A DNA stretch of 64,000 nucleotides from Gammaproteobacteria bacterium (lineage in GTDB: Bacteria > Pseudomonadota > Gammaproteobacteria > Competibacterales > Competibacteraceae). Both the position numbers and the translations under genes were made by a program. The stretch spans positions 1-64,000 of the forward strand of contig JACKNE010000015.1 in the NCBI GenBank assembly GCA_024235035.1, given 5' to 3'. The notes under the pieces are model-generated. The model was given only the letters and a program-made list of their open reading frames with translations, ran no database searches and was not told the origin of the DNA. Shown piece after piece: positions 10,392 through 18,897 of this stretch (position 1 is the first letter of the stretch; every line of letters begins with the position of its first letter).

Positions 10392-10536
10392 CACGACTTG
10401 GAAAGTTATCGGCTGAAAGGTCATTGATGTGCTGCATTATCAGAAGAATCGGCTGGCCTATCGCAAGCGCACGGAGATGGCCGTAGAGATCATCCGGTAA
10501 TTGGAAACCGTATCCCGGTTAACTTTCCAAGTCGTG
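10392..10536. repeat. 145-bp element bounded by 17-bp perfect inverted repeats
   Basis: CACGACTTGGAAAGTTA at 10392-10408 is exactly complementary to TAACTTTCCAAGTCGTG at 10520-10536, 111 bases apart. Inside is a short open stretch reading VLHYQKNRLAYRKRTEMA on the plus strand, ending at 10500, which resembles real protein but matches nothing I recognise. No clear target-site duplication flanks the repeats. A miniature mobile element or the scar of one is possible. Confidence 0.4.
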
Positions 10537-10790
10537 TCACTTTCCCGAGTCTTTGCGGAAGTGGATTCACGAGGTTCGCGCCAAGAAGGGGTTACGAGTC
10601 CTGAGGTGGCGAGAGTTAAGTCGTCTGGGTTTCCAAGCCTAAACCCCAGGTCGAGCGCGCCGTTCTCGATGAGGCCGGGATGAGCCATCCGGGCAAGTCT
10701 TCATGCAGCCATCGTGGCCCTCAACTAACGTTGACACCGTTGGCGAATTCATCAACCCCATTTTCAGGCCGCCAGGGCGGATGGTTTGAG

Positions 10791-10946
10791 GGTGGCCTGC
10801 GCCATACTTATGCGACCAATCGGCTCAATGCCGGGGTGGAACGGGTGGACATCCAGGCGCTGCTCGGTCATGAAAGCGTCGCCACTACGCAGATTTACAC
10901 CAACGTGGGGCAGGAGCGGATGGAGCAGGTGGTGGCGCGGCTTTAA
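10791..10946 (+). pseudogene. Tyrosine recombinase (phage/XerC-like integrase), C-terminal fragment
   Basis: Only the last about 51 residues remain. They carry the catalytic box GLRHTYATNRLNAG, the LLGHESVATTQIY segment with the GH and the Tyr nucleophile, and end NVGQERMEQVVARL. The N-terminal domain and the first catalytic Arg are missing and not found in other frames upstream, so this is a relic. It sits in a gene-poor stretch with inverted repeats, which suggests an old insertion point of a mobile element. Confidence 0.8.
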
Positions 10947-10993
10947 CACGCAAACCACCGATACAGTTCCTGACCGTAGCGTTGCTCGGCACC

Positions 10994-11947
10994 TCAATCG
11001 ACTGCTTGGAGATCCAGAGCCGGTCCTTTGGGAAGGATGCCCGTCGGGTTCAGTGCGGACAGGGAGTAGTACAGCCGCTTGATGTGATCGAGGCGTACCG
11101 TCTCAGCGATGCCGGACATCCGATACAACCGGCGTGTGTAGTCCCACAGGCGAGGGTAATCAATGAGTCGGCGCACATTGCATTTGAAGAGGCCGTGATA
11201 GGCCATATCGAAGCGGACCAGGGTGGGGAACAGCCGCCAGTCCGCCTCGGTGGGTTGTTCACCCACTAGATAAGGTTGATGAGTCAGCCGCTGCTCCAGC
11301 TCATCGAGCGCGGCAAATAACCGGTCCACGGCCTGTTCGTAAGCGGCTTGCGTCGTGGCGAACCCGGCCTGGTAGACGCCGTTGTTGATGTCGTCGTAGA
11401 TCCAGTCATTGAGCGCATCAATTGTGGGGCGTAGTGGTTCGGGATACAGATCGACGGCCGCGTCCCCGCCGCAGGCATCGAACGCGGTGTTGAACATCCG
11501 AATGATCTCGGAAGATTCGTTGCTCACAATGGTGCGTTCGCGCCGATCCCACAACACCGGCACGGTGACGATACCCGTAAAGCTTGGTTGCGCTCGGGTG
11601 TAAAGCTCGTGTAGATACCGATGACCGTACAGGGTATCGGCCGTCCCGTGCGCCGCGTCGCCGAAGGCCCATCCTTGCGGACCAATCACCGGCTCCACCA
11701 CCGACACCGAGACAATGGCGTCGAGGCGCTTGAGGGCGCGCACGATCAGGGTGCGATGCGCCCAGGGACAACCGTAGGACACGTACAAGTGATAACGGCC
11801 CGGCTCGGCCGGAAACCCAGACGCGCCGTCGGCGGTGATCCAGCGTCGAAAGGTACGTTCCTCACGGCGGAACGCACCGTTCTCGGTCTCGGGGGCGAAG
11901 GGCCGTTCCTGCACGACGCCTGCGACTAAATCCTTCCTCTCGTTCAT
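10994..11947 (-). CDS. yqjG: Glutathionyl-hydroquinone reductase (Xi-class GST, YqjG/EcM4 type)
   Basis: This 317-residue Xi-class glutathione transferase reduces glutathionyl-hydroquinones with glutathione. The active-site motif CPWAHRTL with catalytic Cys (about residue 61) follows RYHLYVSYG, and SNESSEI supplies the glutathione carboxylate contact. The C-terminal helical domain with PYLVGEQPTEADWRLFPTL is complete. It sits downstream of DoxX, but a strong terminator-like hairpin intervenes, so it may have its own promoter. In E. coli yqjF (DoxX) and yqjG are neighbours and belong to a response to quinones and nitroaromatics, which this set resembles. Confidence 0.9.
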   Translation of the reverse strand: MNERKDLVAGVVQERPFAPETENGAFRREERTFRRWITADGASGFPAEPGRYHLYVSYGCPWAHRTLIVRALKRLDAIVSVSVVEPVIGPQGWAFGDAAHGTADTLYGHRYLHELYTRAQPSFTGIVTVPVLWDRRERTIVSNESSEIIRMFNTAFDACGGDAAVDLYPEPLRPTIDALNDWIYDDINNGVYQAGFATTQAAYEQAVDRLFAALDELEQRLTHQPYLVGEQPTEADWRLFPTLVRFDMAYHGLFKCNVRRLIDYPRLWDYTRRLYRMSGIAETVRLDHIKRLYYSLSALNPTGILPKGPALDLQAVD

Positions 11948-12014
11948 GATGGCATGGCTCCAATCGTGATCAGTGGGTTTCGCGTCATTCCAGACGACGG
12001 GGTGCTTTCGTGGG

Positions 12015-12055
12015 AGGCAAAAGAAACCGGTCGGCCCAGGATGCCTGGCCGACCG
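12015..12055 (-). terminator. Rho-independent-like terminator after doxX
   Basis: CGGTCGGCCCAGG (12028-12040) and CCTGGCCGACCG (12044-12055) form a 12-base stem with one bulged C and an ATG loop. On the minus strand the hairpin is followed by GTTTCTTTTG. It lies seven bases after the DoxX stop codon, so it would end the oxidoreductase-doxX transcript before yqjG. Confidence 0.7.
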
Positions 12056-12061
12056 TGTCCG

Positions 12062-12487
12062 TCACGCCGGGACCGGGCGATAGAGGCGACGGCTTGGCCA
12101 ACGTAGGGCATAGGCGCCATCGCCCAACAGAGCTTGCACCGCGGCGGCGGCTATCAAGAACACCGGATATTCCCAGCCGCCGCCCGGATTGGCGAACAGC
12201 CAGCCGTTGGCGCCATGGACCAGTACCACGGTCCCGGCCAGCAACGGGATCAGCGCCAGCGCCACCCAACGGCTGGCGATGCCGAGTAGCAAAGCCAATC
12301 CGCCCCCCAGTTCGGCAACCAGGGTTGCGTAGGCGAACAGGCCGGGTAGGCCCAGCGATTCGAAATAGCCGACGGTGCCAGCGGGCGTGAACACTAATAG
12401 CTTCAGTAGCCCGTGAGCGATGAACATGAGGCCGAGGGCCAAGCGCAAGACCAGGGCGGCATACGGTGCAGTTTTGAGATCGATCAT
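12062..12487 (-). CDS. DoxX-family membrane protein (YqjF-like)
   Basis: A 141-residue inner-membrane protein with four hydrophobic segments: residues 9-27, 44-62, 68-88 and 99-120. The conserved first helix (LRLALGLMFIAHGLLKL) and LVAELGGGLALLLGI are DoxX signatures. The frame is open upstream to 12541, but the ATG at 12487 has AAGGAA seven bases before it and starts the protein just before the first helix. It follows the NADP-binding oxidoreductase gene. E. coli YqjF is induced by nitroaromatics and quinones through the LysR regulator YhaJ; a similar role is inferred from the neighbours. Confidence 0.85.
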   Translation of the reverse strand: MIDLKTAPYAALVLRLALGLMFIAHGLLKLLVFTPAGTVGYFESLGLPGLFAYATLVAELGGGLALLLGIASRWVALALIPLLAGTVVLVHGANGWLFANPGGGWEYPVFLIAAAAVQALLGDGAYALRWPSRRLYRPVPA

Positions 12488-12537
12488 GATGGCATTCCTT
12501 GTGGTTGAAGAAAGGGATGAAAGGGACGAAGCGACGA

Positions 12538-13194
12538 TCAAGCGGCCACTGGAGGTCGTGCGAGCCAGGCCGGCGCGATCTGTGTGCCACGACCGAGGGC
12601 GTAACCGAACTGGATATTGAGCGCGGCCAACGGTTCGAGATAACGGGCATGGGTCAGCGGACCGGCATCAACCGGCTCGAAGCCCGCGTCTCGAATCAAC
12701 TCGGCAACGACTTCCTTGACCCGCGTCTGATCGCCTGCATAGAAGACCTGGACCGGCATTTCGCCAAACCGGGGACCTTCCGCGTAAATCGAGGCGAACA
12801 CCGTGTTGAAGGCCTTGACCACGGGAACCTCGCCGACCCGGGCCTGGATCTGCTCGGCGGCGGAGGTATCGAAACCCACGGTCAAACTCATGTAATCCGC
12901 CGTCAGCGGATTGGTGGGGTCCACCACGATCTTGCCGCGCAGGTCGCCAGCTGCCGCCAGAACGGCGTCGACTGCATCGAACGGCACGGCCAGAATCACG
13001 ACCTCTGCCGACCGGACCGCCGTAGCGATATCCGCACCCTGAATCAGCGCGCCCGTAGCCTGATTCACGCCTTCGGCCGCCGCCTGACCCTGCCGTGGGG
13101 TGCGCCCTCCCAGGACGACGCCGTGCCGGGTCCGAGCCAACGCTCCTGCTAAGCCTTGGCCAATGTGGCCGGTACCGATAATGGTGATGTTCAT
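12538..13194 (-). CDS. NADP-binding oxidoreductase of the F420-dependent reductase (Npd/FNO-like) family
   Basis: A 218-residue protein with an N-terminal Rossmann fold: NITIIGTGHIGQGLAGAL binds the dinucleotide, then GGRTPRQG supplies the 2'-phosphate contact expected for NADPH, and AEVVILAVPFDAV and VVDPTNPLT follow. It ends with LAALNIQFGYALGRGTQIA, typical of bacterial members that do not use F420 themselves. The ATG at 13194 has GAGGAG six bases upstream. It is divergent from the lysR gene and upstream of doxX, so it is a likely LysR target. The substrate is not known. Confidence 0.82.
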   Translation of the reverse strand: MNITIIGTGHIGQGLAGALARTRHGVVLGGRTPRQGQAAAEGVNQATGALIQGADIATAVRSAEVVILAVPFDAVDAVLAAAGDLRGKIVVDPTNPLTADYMSLTVGFDTSAAEQIQARVGEVPVVKAFNTVFASIYAEGPRFGEMPVQVFYAGDQTRVKEVVAELIRDAGFEPVDAGPLTHARYLEPLAALNIQFGYALGRGTQIAPAWLARPPVAA

Positions 13195-13260
13195 GCTGCT
13201 CTCCTCGTTATCCAATGAATGTTGCAATCAGTTGGGGTCCGTTCGGACCGCCGGATGATC

Positions 13261-13331
13261 GAAGCCCGCTCAAGGGCTTCAGATGAGCCGCAGTGTGATT
13301 GTTTTCGATTAGAAGAAAAATAGGGTTTCTA
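13261..13331. promoter_or_regulatory. Dyads in the lysR/oxidoreductase divergent region
   Basis: GAAGCCC-GCTCAA-GGGCTTC (13261-13280) is a perfect inverted repeat, and TAGAA (13310-13314) with TTCTA (13327-13331) is a spaced dyad like the T-N11-A boxes that LysR proteins bind. Both lie between the two divergent starts. Binding is inferred from position. Confidence 0.35.
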
Positions 13332-13362
13332 TTGATAATCTGTATTTGTTATATTGACAATT

Positions 13363-14256
13363 ATGGATACGCTCCTCGGCATGCGGACCTTCCTCACGGT
13401 TGTCAATACCGGCTCCTTTACCGCCGCCGCGGACCGGTTGGGCGTGTCGAAAGCGCTGGCCAGCAAGTATTTAAACCAGCTCGAACAGCGGCTGGGTGTG
13501 CGATTGCTCAATCGCACCACCCGTCATCTGAGTCTGACGGAAGTGGGGCAGGTCTATTACACACGGTGTCAACCCCTGCTGGAGGCCATCGATGAATTGG
13601 AAGCCGCAATCCAGGATCGTCACGCATTCCCCCGAGGTCATCTGACCCTGACTGCGCCGCAAACCTTTGGCGAGCGGTCGCTGGCGCCGGTGATCGCGGC
13701 ATTCTTGGAACAGTATCCCCAGGTCACGGTCGCACTGCAGCTCACCGACCGGTTCGTCAATCTGCTGGAGGAGGGGGTCGACGTGGGGGTGCGCATTGGC
13801 GAACTAGCCGATTCCCGTCTGGTCGCCCGCCGTCTGGCGACGATCCGGATGGCCACTTATGCGGCGCCGCGTTATCTGGAGCGGCATGGAACACCGGTGC
13901 ATCCTCGGGAATTGGGTGCCCATACGTGCGTGATTGACACCAATGTTGACGTGCCCACGCGCTGGCTCTATGGAATCGAGGGCGAGTCCCAAGCCGTCGA
14001 TGTGCAGGGGCCGTTTCACGCCAACAGTGCGTCGGCAGTGCGCGAACTGGCGATCGCGGGCGTGGGCATCGGGCGCAGTCCAGCCTATGCCATCGCCGAC
14101 GCCGTGCGCGACGGACGCCTGCGCGTGCTCCTTCAACCTTACGAGACGGTCGAGTATGGGTTATATGCAGTTTATCCTCACCGCCGCTACCTGGCCGCTA
14201 AGGTGCGGGCTTTCATCGAGTTTTTAGCGGGTCGGTTCGGCGAGCCACACGCTTAG
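13363..14256 (+). CDS. LysR-family transcriptional regulator
   Basis: A 297-residue LysR protein. The N-terminal winged helix-turn-helix is clear (FLTVVNTGSFTAAADRLGVS, then LASKYLNQLEQRLGVRLLNR), and residues 90-290 form the two-lobed effector domain (GHLTLTAPQTFGERSLAPVI at its start). A TTG at 13354 is in frame, but the ATG at 13363 fits the family start. It is divergent from the NADP-binding oxidoreductase and DoxX genes, so it probably controls them in response to a small electrophile or quinone, like YhaJ in E. coli; the effector is inferred only. Confidence 0.88.
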   Translation: MDTLLGMRTFLTVVNTGSFTAAADRLGVSKALASKYLNQLEQRLGVRLLNRTTRHLSLTEVGQVYYTRCQPLLEAIDELEAAIQDRHAFPRGHLTLTAPQTFGERSLAPVIAAFLEQYPQVTVALQLTDRFVNLLEEGVDVGVRIGELADSRLVARRLATIRMATYAAPRYLERHGTPVHPRELGAHTCVIDTNVDVPTRWLYGIEGESQAVDVQGPFHANSASAVRELAIAGVGIGRSPAYAIADAVRDGRLRVLLQPYETVEYGLYAVYPHRRYLAAKVRAFIEFLAGRFGEPHA

Positions 14257-14269
14257 CGTGTGATTTTTT
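14246..14269 (+). terminator. Rho-independent terminator of lysR
   Basis: CACACGC (14246-14252), a TTA loop and GCGTGTG (14256-14262) are followed by ATTTTTT. The stem overlaps the lysR stop codon, leaving no spacer. Confidence 0.75.
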
Positions 14270-14389
14270 CCATTTCATGCACGGACTGCTCAGCGGTAAG
14301 CACACGAACAAAAATGCGAGGCCCTGCGCGAGCACCTGCTCGCAAAAGGGCTGATGGCAGTAGAGATCGTCACCCAGCACGGTGGTGCG
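14270..14389 (-). pseudogene. DDE transposase fragment
   Basis: About 40 residues, RTTVLGDDLYCHQPFCEQVL followed by AQGLAFLFVC, match the GDDLY-QPFCE-LFVCKP block of a transposase family found widely in bacteria. Both ends are missing and the upstream region is not in one frame. It abuts the lysR terminator. No terminal repeats were found. The surrounding 14390-14513 stretch holds no gene. Confidence 0.6.
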
Positions 14390-14513
14390 CCATGCAGAGC
14401 TAGGCCGGCCCCATCGGTGCAGCCAGCGCATACCAGCATGGTCTTGAATTTGGAATTGCTGGAGCATCATCGATCGATGGTTTTTGAGCATGATTTATGG
14501 AGGCGCATCCAAT

Positions 14514-16334
14514 TTACACGGATAGACTCTTCGCCTTGCGACGCCGCTGGGCCTTTTCCGCTGCTGTTCTTGCCGCCCCGGTGAAGTTGAAGATCTCCAA
14601 CTGCTCGAACTCCACCACATCATCGACTGGCGTCATGGCGACATCCATATAGGAGTGGTTGTCGCGCATCACGCGCCGCAGCGTTCGTCGATACCGGAGA
14701 TAAATGAGGAGGAAGCGCGTGTACTTGGAGAAGATTTCCCAGGTAGTGCGTGCGTGGAAAACGAGCGGATTTTCAAGTGGCATACCATACCGTCGGTCTT
14801 TGCGGTACTTGCGCCGGAAAATCCCACCCTCCAGCGGATGCACATGTTCCAACACTGGCGGCGCGTAGAACGAAAGCAATTTCCACATCATGTTGTGGGG
14901 ATCGTAGCCCCAGTGCTTGGCCCGGCGCAGTACGGTTTCCACATGCTCCGGCGTGTAATAAAGTTCCCAGGCTTTGCGATAGATCCCTAGTAGTTCCTCA
15001 TCCGACATGCGTGAGTGACGGGTGGTGACATGAAACAGATCGTAGTGGTTCATGTCCGAGTCCATCTCGACGCCGTCGAGGTAAAGCCGCTTATGATCGG
15101 CGGAGCCTGGCAACGGAGTAAGGATAAAGAATTCGAGGATGTCGATGGGTAGTTCACGCTGGATGATTCGGATGTCCCGTTCGATCGAATCGGGTGTGTC
15201 GTTTGGGAAACCGAGAATGTAGCCGGCGTAGGTGAGTACGCCGTGACGATGCCACGCCTGCAACAGCGCCCGGTATTCGGTGATCTGATTCTGGCCCTTC
15301 CGGGCCTGCTTGAGCGAGTCTGGGTTGATGGTTTCGAGACCGATGAAGACCCGGTTGACGCCGGCGCGCGCCGCTTTCTCGATGAAGCCCTTGATCTTGT
15401 GGCACATCGTATCAACCTGCGCCACGATGTAGATGCGTTGGCCTTCCACTTCGCGCAGGCTGATCAGCCGGTCAAAGATCGCCTCCCAGTTCTGATTGCG
15501 TGCGAGATTGTCGTCGGTGATGAAAAAGTTGTGGACTCCCTGTGCGAGGTTCGCTCGAACGATGCGCTCGACATCGTCGGCGCTGCGAGTGCGCGACTTG
15601 CGTCCCTGCACATTGATGATCGTGCAGAAACTGCAGAGGAATGGACAACCGCGTCCCGCGTCGAAACTCGTGCGCATCCTGCTCGTCCCGCTCACCACGT
15701 TGGCGGGGAGGAAAGGTATCGGCGCCTGCTCGATTCCCGGCAGGTTATCCATGTGGTTGTAGAGCGGCTCAAGCCGCCCTGTATAGGCAGCCTGCAACAG
15801 ATGCTCGAAGTGCTCCTCGGCCTCACCCGCGAACAAGGTGACACCAAGCTCCATGGCCTCGCGCATCTCTGGAGGAATCACCGGCAACATGGCCAGGCAA
15901 CCGCTCACATGGAAGCCACCGATGCATACCGGAACGCCTGCCGAACGCAAGGAACGCGCGATATCCAGGGCGCGCGGGAACTGGTTGGTTTGTACGCCCA
16001 CCAAGCAAACCAAACCGCTACCCGCCTGGATCTCGCGGATGATCCGCTCAATCTGGATGCGTGTATTAGTCTCGTCCCAAGCGGTGATACGGATCTCCAC
16101 GTCATGGCCCAGAACCCGGCGATCGGCGCAATCCAGCGCGAGGCCATACAGCACGGCGAGCGTGTTGGACGGGATCGAGGATTTCGCCCACTGGATGACG
16201 TAGCCGTCGTCGTCATAATGCGACGGTTTGAGCAAAAACAGGGAAAAAATCTTGTTGGCCGCAGAGGCTATCGATCCAACACGGTTAGCGACACCTGGGG
16301 TCTGCTCTGAGTGAAAGGGATGATCGGTTTTCAT
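14514..16334 (-). CDS. B12-binding-domain radical SAM protein (BchE-like class B)
   Basis: A 606-residue enzyme with an N-terminal cobalamin-binding Rossmann-like domain (residues about 35-190, including GLVCLVGVQTNQFP and VCIGGFHVSG) and a radical SAM domain with the cluster motif CPFLCSFC at about residue 238, then FFITDDNLARN and an Elp3-like ETINPDSLKQARKGQ. The C-terminal 150 residues are basic and helical. Such enzymes do methyl transfers or ring rearrangements on unactivated carbon. It stands alone between a transposase relic and the type I restriction locus, so no pathway can be named. The substrate is unknown. Confidence 0.82.
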   Translation of the reverse strand: MKTDHPFHSEQTPGVANRVGSIASAANKIFSLFLLKPSHYDDDGYVIQWAKSSIPSNTLAVLYGLALDCADRRVLGHDVEIRITAWDETNTRIQIERIIREIQAGSGLVCLVGVQTNQFPRALDIARSLRSAGVPVCIGGFHVSGCLAMLPVIPPEMREAMELGVTLFAGEAEEHFEHLLQAAYTGRLEPLYNHMDNLPGIEQAPIPFLPANVVSGTSRMRTSFDAGRGCPFLCSFCTIINVQGRKSRTRSADDVERIVRANLAQGVHNFFITDDNLARNQNWEAIFDRLISLREVEGQRIYIVAQVDTMCHKIKGFIEKAARAGVNRVFIGLETINPDSLKQARKGQNQITEYRALLQAWHRHGVLTYAGYILGFPNDTPDSIERDIRIIQRELPIDILEFFILTPLPGSADHKRLYLDGVEMDSDMNHYDLFHVTTRHSRMSDEELLGIYRKAWELYYTPEHVETVLRRAKHWGYDPHNMMWKLLSFYAPPVLEHVHPLEGGIFRRKYRKDRRYGMPLENPLVFHARTTWEIFSKYTRFLLIYLRYRRTLRRVMRDNHSYMDVAMTPVDDVVEFEQLEIFNFTGAARTAAEKAQRRRKAKSLSV

Positions 16335-16367
16335 CGGGCTCTTGGTGTTCAGTAGTGTTTCGGCTAA

Positions 16368-16435
16368 GGTTATCTAACCCCTCCGAAAAGGTGGAAATCA
16401 GCGAAAGCTGATGTGCTCGGGGTATTGAGCCCGAG
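16368..16435 (+). ncRNA. Candidate structured RNA: four consecutive stem-loops
   Basis: Within 68 bases four hairpins follow one another: GGTT-ATCT-AACC (16368-16379), a CC-T-CC / GG-T-GG stem with a GAAAA loop (16380-16394), ATCAGC-GAAA-GCTGAT (16397-16412) and CTCGGG/CCCGAG with an 8-base loop (16416-16435). The GAAA tetraloop is the stable GNRA type on the plus strand, so the RNA is probably read in that direction, toward hsdM. I do not recognise the class. The rest of 16335-16623 shows no gene. Confidence 0.4.
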
Positions 16436-16623
16436 GTCCGCCGCCTGTCCTGTGTCTACTCAGTCGGCGCATTCCGGCATTGTCCCACAGGGTACGCGAA
16501 GAATGCCTATTTCCCGATTGCCACGCTTTTACAGGTCACCGCCGCAGTCTGGCGCGAGAACTCGGGCGTTCTCTAGCTTCACGGTATTTGTGCGGAACGG
16601 TATAGCTCAGTATAAGGAACAGT

Positions 16624-18171
16624 ATGGCCAGAAAAAATGACCAGAAACCCAAGCAAGAAGAACCCATCGAGAAACAATTGTGGAAAGCAGCGGACAAGCT
16701 GCGCAAGAACATCGATGCGGCGGGGTACAAGCACATCGTCCTGGGGCTGATCTTCCTCAAGTACATCTCCGATGCCTTCGACGAGCTGTACGGAAAACTC
16801 ATGGCTGGCGTGGGCGACTACGCCGGGGCCGATGCGGAGGATAAGGACGAATACGAGGCCGAGAACGTGTTCTTCGTGCCGGAAACCGCGCGCTGGTCCT
16901 ATCTACTCACCAAGGCCAAGCAGCCGGATATCGGCAAGACGGTGGATGTCGCCATGGACGCCATCGAGAAGGAGAACGCCTCGCTGCGCGACGTGCTGCC
17001 CAAGGTCTACGCCCGCGGCAATCTCGATCCTACCAATCTGGGCGGCCTTATCGACCTCATCGGCAATATTGCGCTCGGTCACGCCAAGGCGCGCAGCGCC
17101 GATGTGCTCGGTCATGTGTTCGAATACTTCCTGGGCGAATTCGCCTTAGCCGAAGGCAAGAAGGGTGGCCAGTTCTACACGCCGCGCAGCGTGGTCGAAC
17201 TTTTGGTGGAAATGCTGGAGCCTTACAAGGGCCGCGTACTGGACCCTTGCTGCGGTTCCGGCGGCATGTTCGTGCAGTCGGAGAAGTTCGTCGCCGACCA
17301 CCAGGGCAAGGTCAACGACATCTCCATCTTCGGGCAGGAGAGCAATCAAACCACTTGGCGACTGGCCAAGATGAACCTGGCCATCCGCCACATCGACAGT
17401 TCGCAGGTGAAATGGAATAACGAAGGCTCGTTTCTCAACGATGCCCACAAGGACCTGAAGGCCGATTATGTCATCGCCAACCCGCCCTTCAACGATAGCG
17501 ACTGGAGCGGTGACTTGTTGCGCAAGGATGGCCGCTGGCAACACGGCACGCCGCCCACCGGTAACGCCAACTACGCCTGGATTCAGCACTTTCTCTATCA
17601 CTTGAACCCCAACGGCCAGGCCGGCTTCGTGCTCGCCAAGGGCGCGCTCACCTCCAAAAGCTCCGGCGAAGGCGACATCCGTAAACAACTCATCGAGGCG
17701 CGGCTGGTGGACTGCATCGTCAACCTGCCCGCCAAACTGTTCTTGAACACGCAAATTCCCGCCTGCCTGTGGTTTCTCAGCCGCCACAAGACCAATGGCA
17801 AGTTCCGCAACCGCGCCGACGAAATCCTCTTCATCGACGCCCGCAACCTCGGCCACCTCATCAATCGCCGCACGCGCGAGTTTTCGGCGGATGACGTCGG
17901 CGCGATGGCCGATACCTATCACAAGTGGCGGAATCCAAGCGGTGGCTATGGAGACATCAAAGGTTTCTGCAACTCCGCCAGCATCGAGCGCGTGCGAGAA
18001 CTGGACTATGTGCTTACGCCGGGTCGCTATGTGGGTTTGCCGGATGAAGAGGACGATTTCGATTTCAAGGAGCGCTTCACCCAGCTCAAGGCGGAGTTTG
18101 AAGCGCAGCTAAAAGAAGAGATGCGCTTGAATGTTTTGATTGCGGAAAATTTAGCGAAGGTGAAACTCTGA
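16624..18171 (+). CDS. hsdM: Type I restriction-modification methyltransferase subunit HsdM
   Basis: A 515-residue N6-adenine methyltransferase. The N-terminal helical HsdM domain opens with [18 protein letters not shown] and [12 protein letters not shown]; the SAM-binding motif [10 protein letters not shown] lies at about residue 203, and the catalytic NPPF motif ([10 protein letters not shown]) at about 285. [10 protein letters not shown] and [13 protein letters not shown] are further family blocks. AAGGAAC precedes the ATG. It forms a methylase with HsdS and, with HsdR, the full restriction complex. Here hsdS does not follow directly: a VapBC-like pair is inserted in between. Confidence 0.95.
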   Translation: MARKNDQKPKQEEPIEKQLWKAADKLRKNIDAAGYKHIVLGLIFLKYISDAFDELYGKLMAGVGDYAGADAEDKDEYEAENVFFVPETARWSYLLTKAKQPDIGKTVDVAMDAIEKENASLRDVLPKVYARGNLDPTNLGGLIDLIGNIALGHAKARSADVLGHVFEYFLGEFALAEGKKGGQFYTPRSVVELLVEMLEPYKGRVLDPCCGSGGMFVQSEKFVADHQGKVNDISIFGQESNQTTWRLAKMNLAIRHIDSSQVKWNNEGSFLNDAHKDLKADYVIANPPFNDSDWSGDLLRKDGRWQHGTPPTGNANYAWIQHFLYHLNPNGQAGFVLAKGALTSKSSGEGDIRKQLIEARLVDCIVNLPAKLFLNTQIPACLWFLSRHKTNGKFRNRADEILFIDARNLGHLINRRTREFSADDVGAMADTYHKWRNPSGGYGDIKGFCNSASIERVRELDYVLTPGRYVGLPDEEDDFDFKERFTQLKAEFEAQLKEEMRLNVLIAENLAKVKL

Positions 18172-18218
18172 ATTGACCCTAATCGGTATGACTAATTGAG
18201 ATAAAAGGGAAAAAAAAC

Positions 18219-18503
18219 ATGCAAACGCAACATGAAACCGCCGCCCATAGTTTATATGTGCTATATCGAGCCCTGCCAGAAGAAAGTAAGAAATTGTTTT
18301 TAAGGGAATTGCTGGGTGACCAAGCGGAAATGGCGTTGCACAAAGCCGCTCAACAGTCGTCAATCAAACCGCAAGTGAAACCAACAGACGAGCGCTTTGC
18401 CGATATTTGTGGTCTGTTGACCGCGACGCAAACGGTATCTTTGGAGCAGATGGAGCAGGCCATTCGCCAACAAGGTCAGGATAATTTCGATGATTGCCAT
18501 TGA
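18219..18503 (+). CDS. Antitoxin-like protein paired with PIN toxin
   Basis: A 94-residue protein starting MQTQHETAAHSLYVLYRALP, with a ribosome site AAGGGA upstream. The N-terminal part is helical and the C-terminal part is acidic and glutamine-rich (EQMEQAIRQQGQDNFDD), as expected for a toxin-binding tail. Its end overlaps the start of the PIN toxin gene by 14 bases, the usual antitoxin-toxin coupling. It does not show an AbrB or ribbon-helix-helix motif that I can name, so the role rests mainly on position. Confidence 0.6.
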   Translation: MQTQHETAAHSLYVLYRALPEESKKLFLRELLGDQAEMALHKAAQQSSIKPQVKPTDERFADICGLLTATQTVSLEQMEQAIRQQGQDNFDDCH

Positions 18504-18897
18504 TACCAATGTCTTGGTGAGAGTCTTGGTCGATGATCCCGGTGCGATGGAACAGTGCCGCATGGCTCGGAGGTTGATAGCCTTACATAACAGTTTGTGG
18601 GTCAATCAGATTGTGTTGATTGAAACGATATGGGTGTTACAAAGCTGTTATCAATTCGAAAAGGCACACATTGGCCTGGTCTTGGAGAAGCTCATTCAAC
18701 ACCCACATATCCAGTTGGAGAATGACGCTGAAGTTAAAGCTGGACTGGAGGTTTTCCATCAAAGCAACGTTGGCTTTGCGGACTGCATGATACTCAGCGA
18801 CGCACGACAAAGGCAGTTGCAGCTTTATACCTTTGATCGGAAATTAAGTGCTTTAGGGGGAGTGTGGGATTTGGCGAAGGTAGAAGTCGATGGGTGA
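18490..18897 (+). CDS. PIN-domain toxin, VapC-like ribonuclease
   Basis: A 135-residue PIN protein. The first catalytic Asp is in MIAIDTNVLVRVLV, the Glu in NQIVLIETIWVL, the next Asp in VGFADCMILSDARQR and the last in LYTFDRKLSALGGV, so all four acidic positions are present. VapC toxins cut tRNA or other RNA. It overlaps the upstream antitoxin by 14 bases and the downstream hsdS by eight, so it lies in one operon with the restriction genes. It looks intact, unlike the second PIN toxin of this locus. Confidence 0.85.
   Translation: MIAIDTNVLVRVLVDDPGAMEQCRMARRLIALHNSLWVNQIVLIETIWVLQSCYQFEKAHIGLVLEKLIQHPHIQLENDAEVKAGLEVFHQSNVGFADCMILSDARQRQLQLYTFDRKLSALGGVWDLAKVEVDG

Noticed and set aside
10184..10486. 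Possible 100-codon gene in the gene-poor region
   Set aside because: It has no recognisable domain, its codon use is unlike neighbours, and it runs across the inverted repeat at 10392.
15243..16310. Long open frame (355 codons) antisense to the B12 radical SAM gene
   Set aside because: A shadow of the GC-rich gene on the other strand; no domain or ribosome site.
16335..16623. Short open frame at 16413-16640 upstream of hsdM
   Set aside because: It overlaps the hsdM start and the stem-loops, has no ribosome site and looks like no protein.
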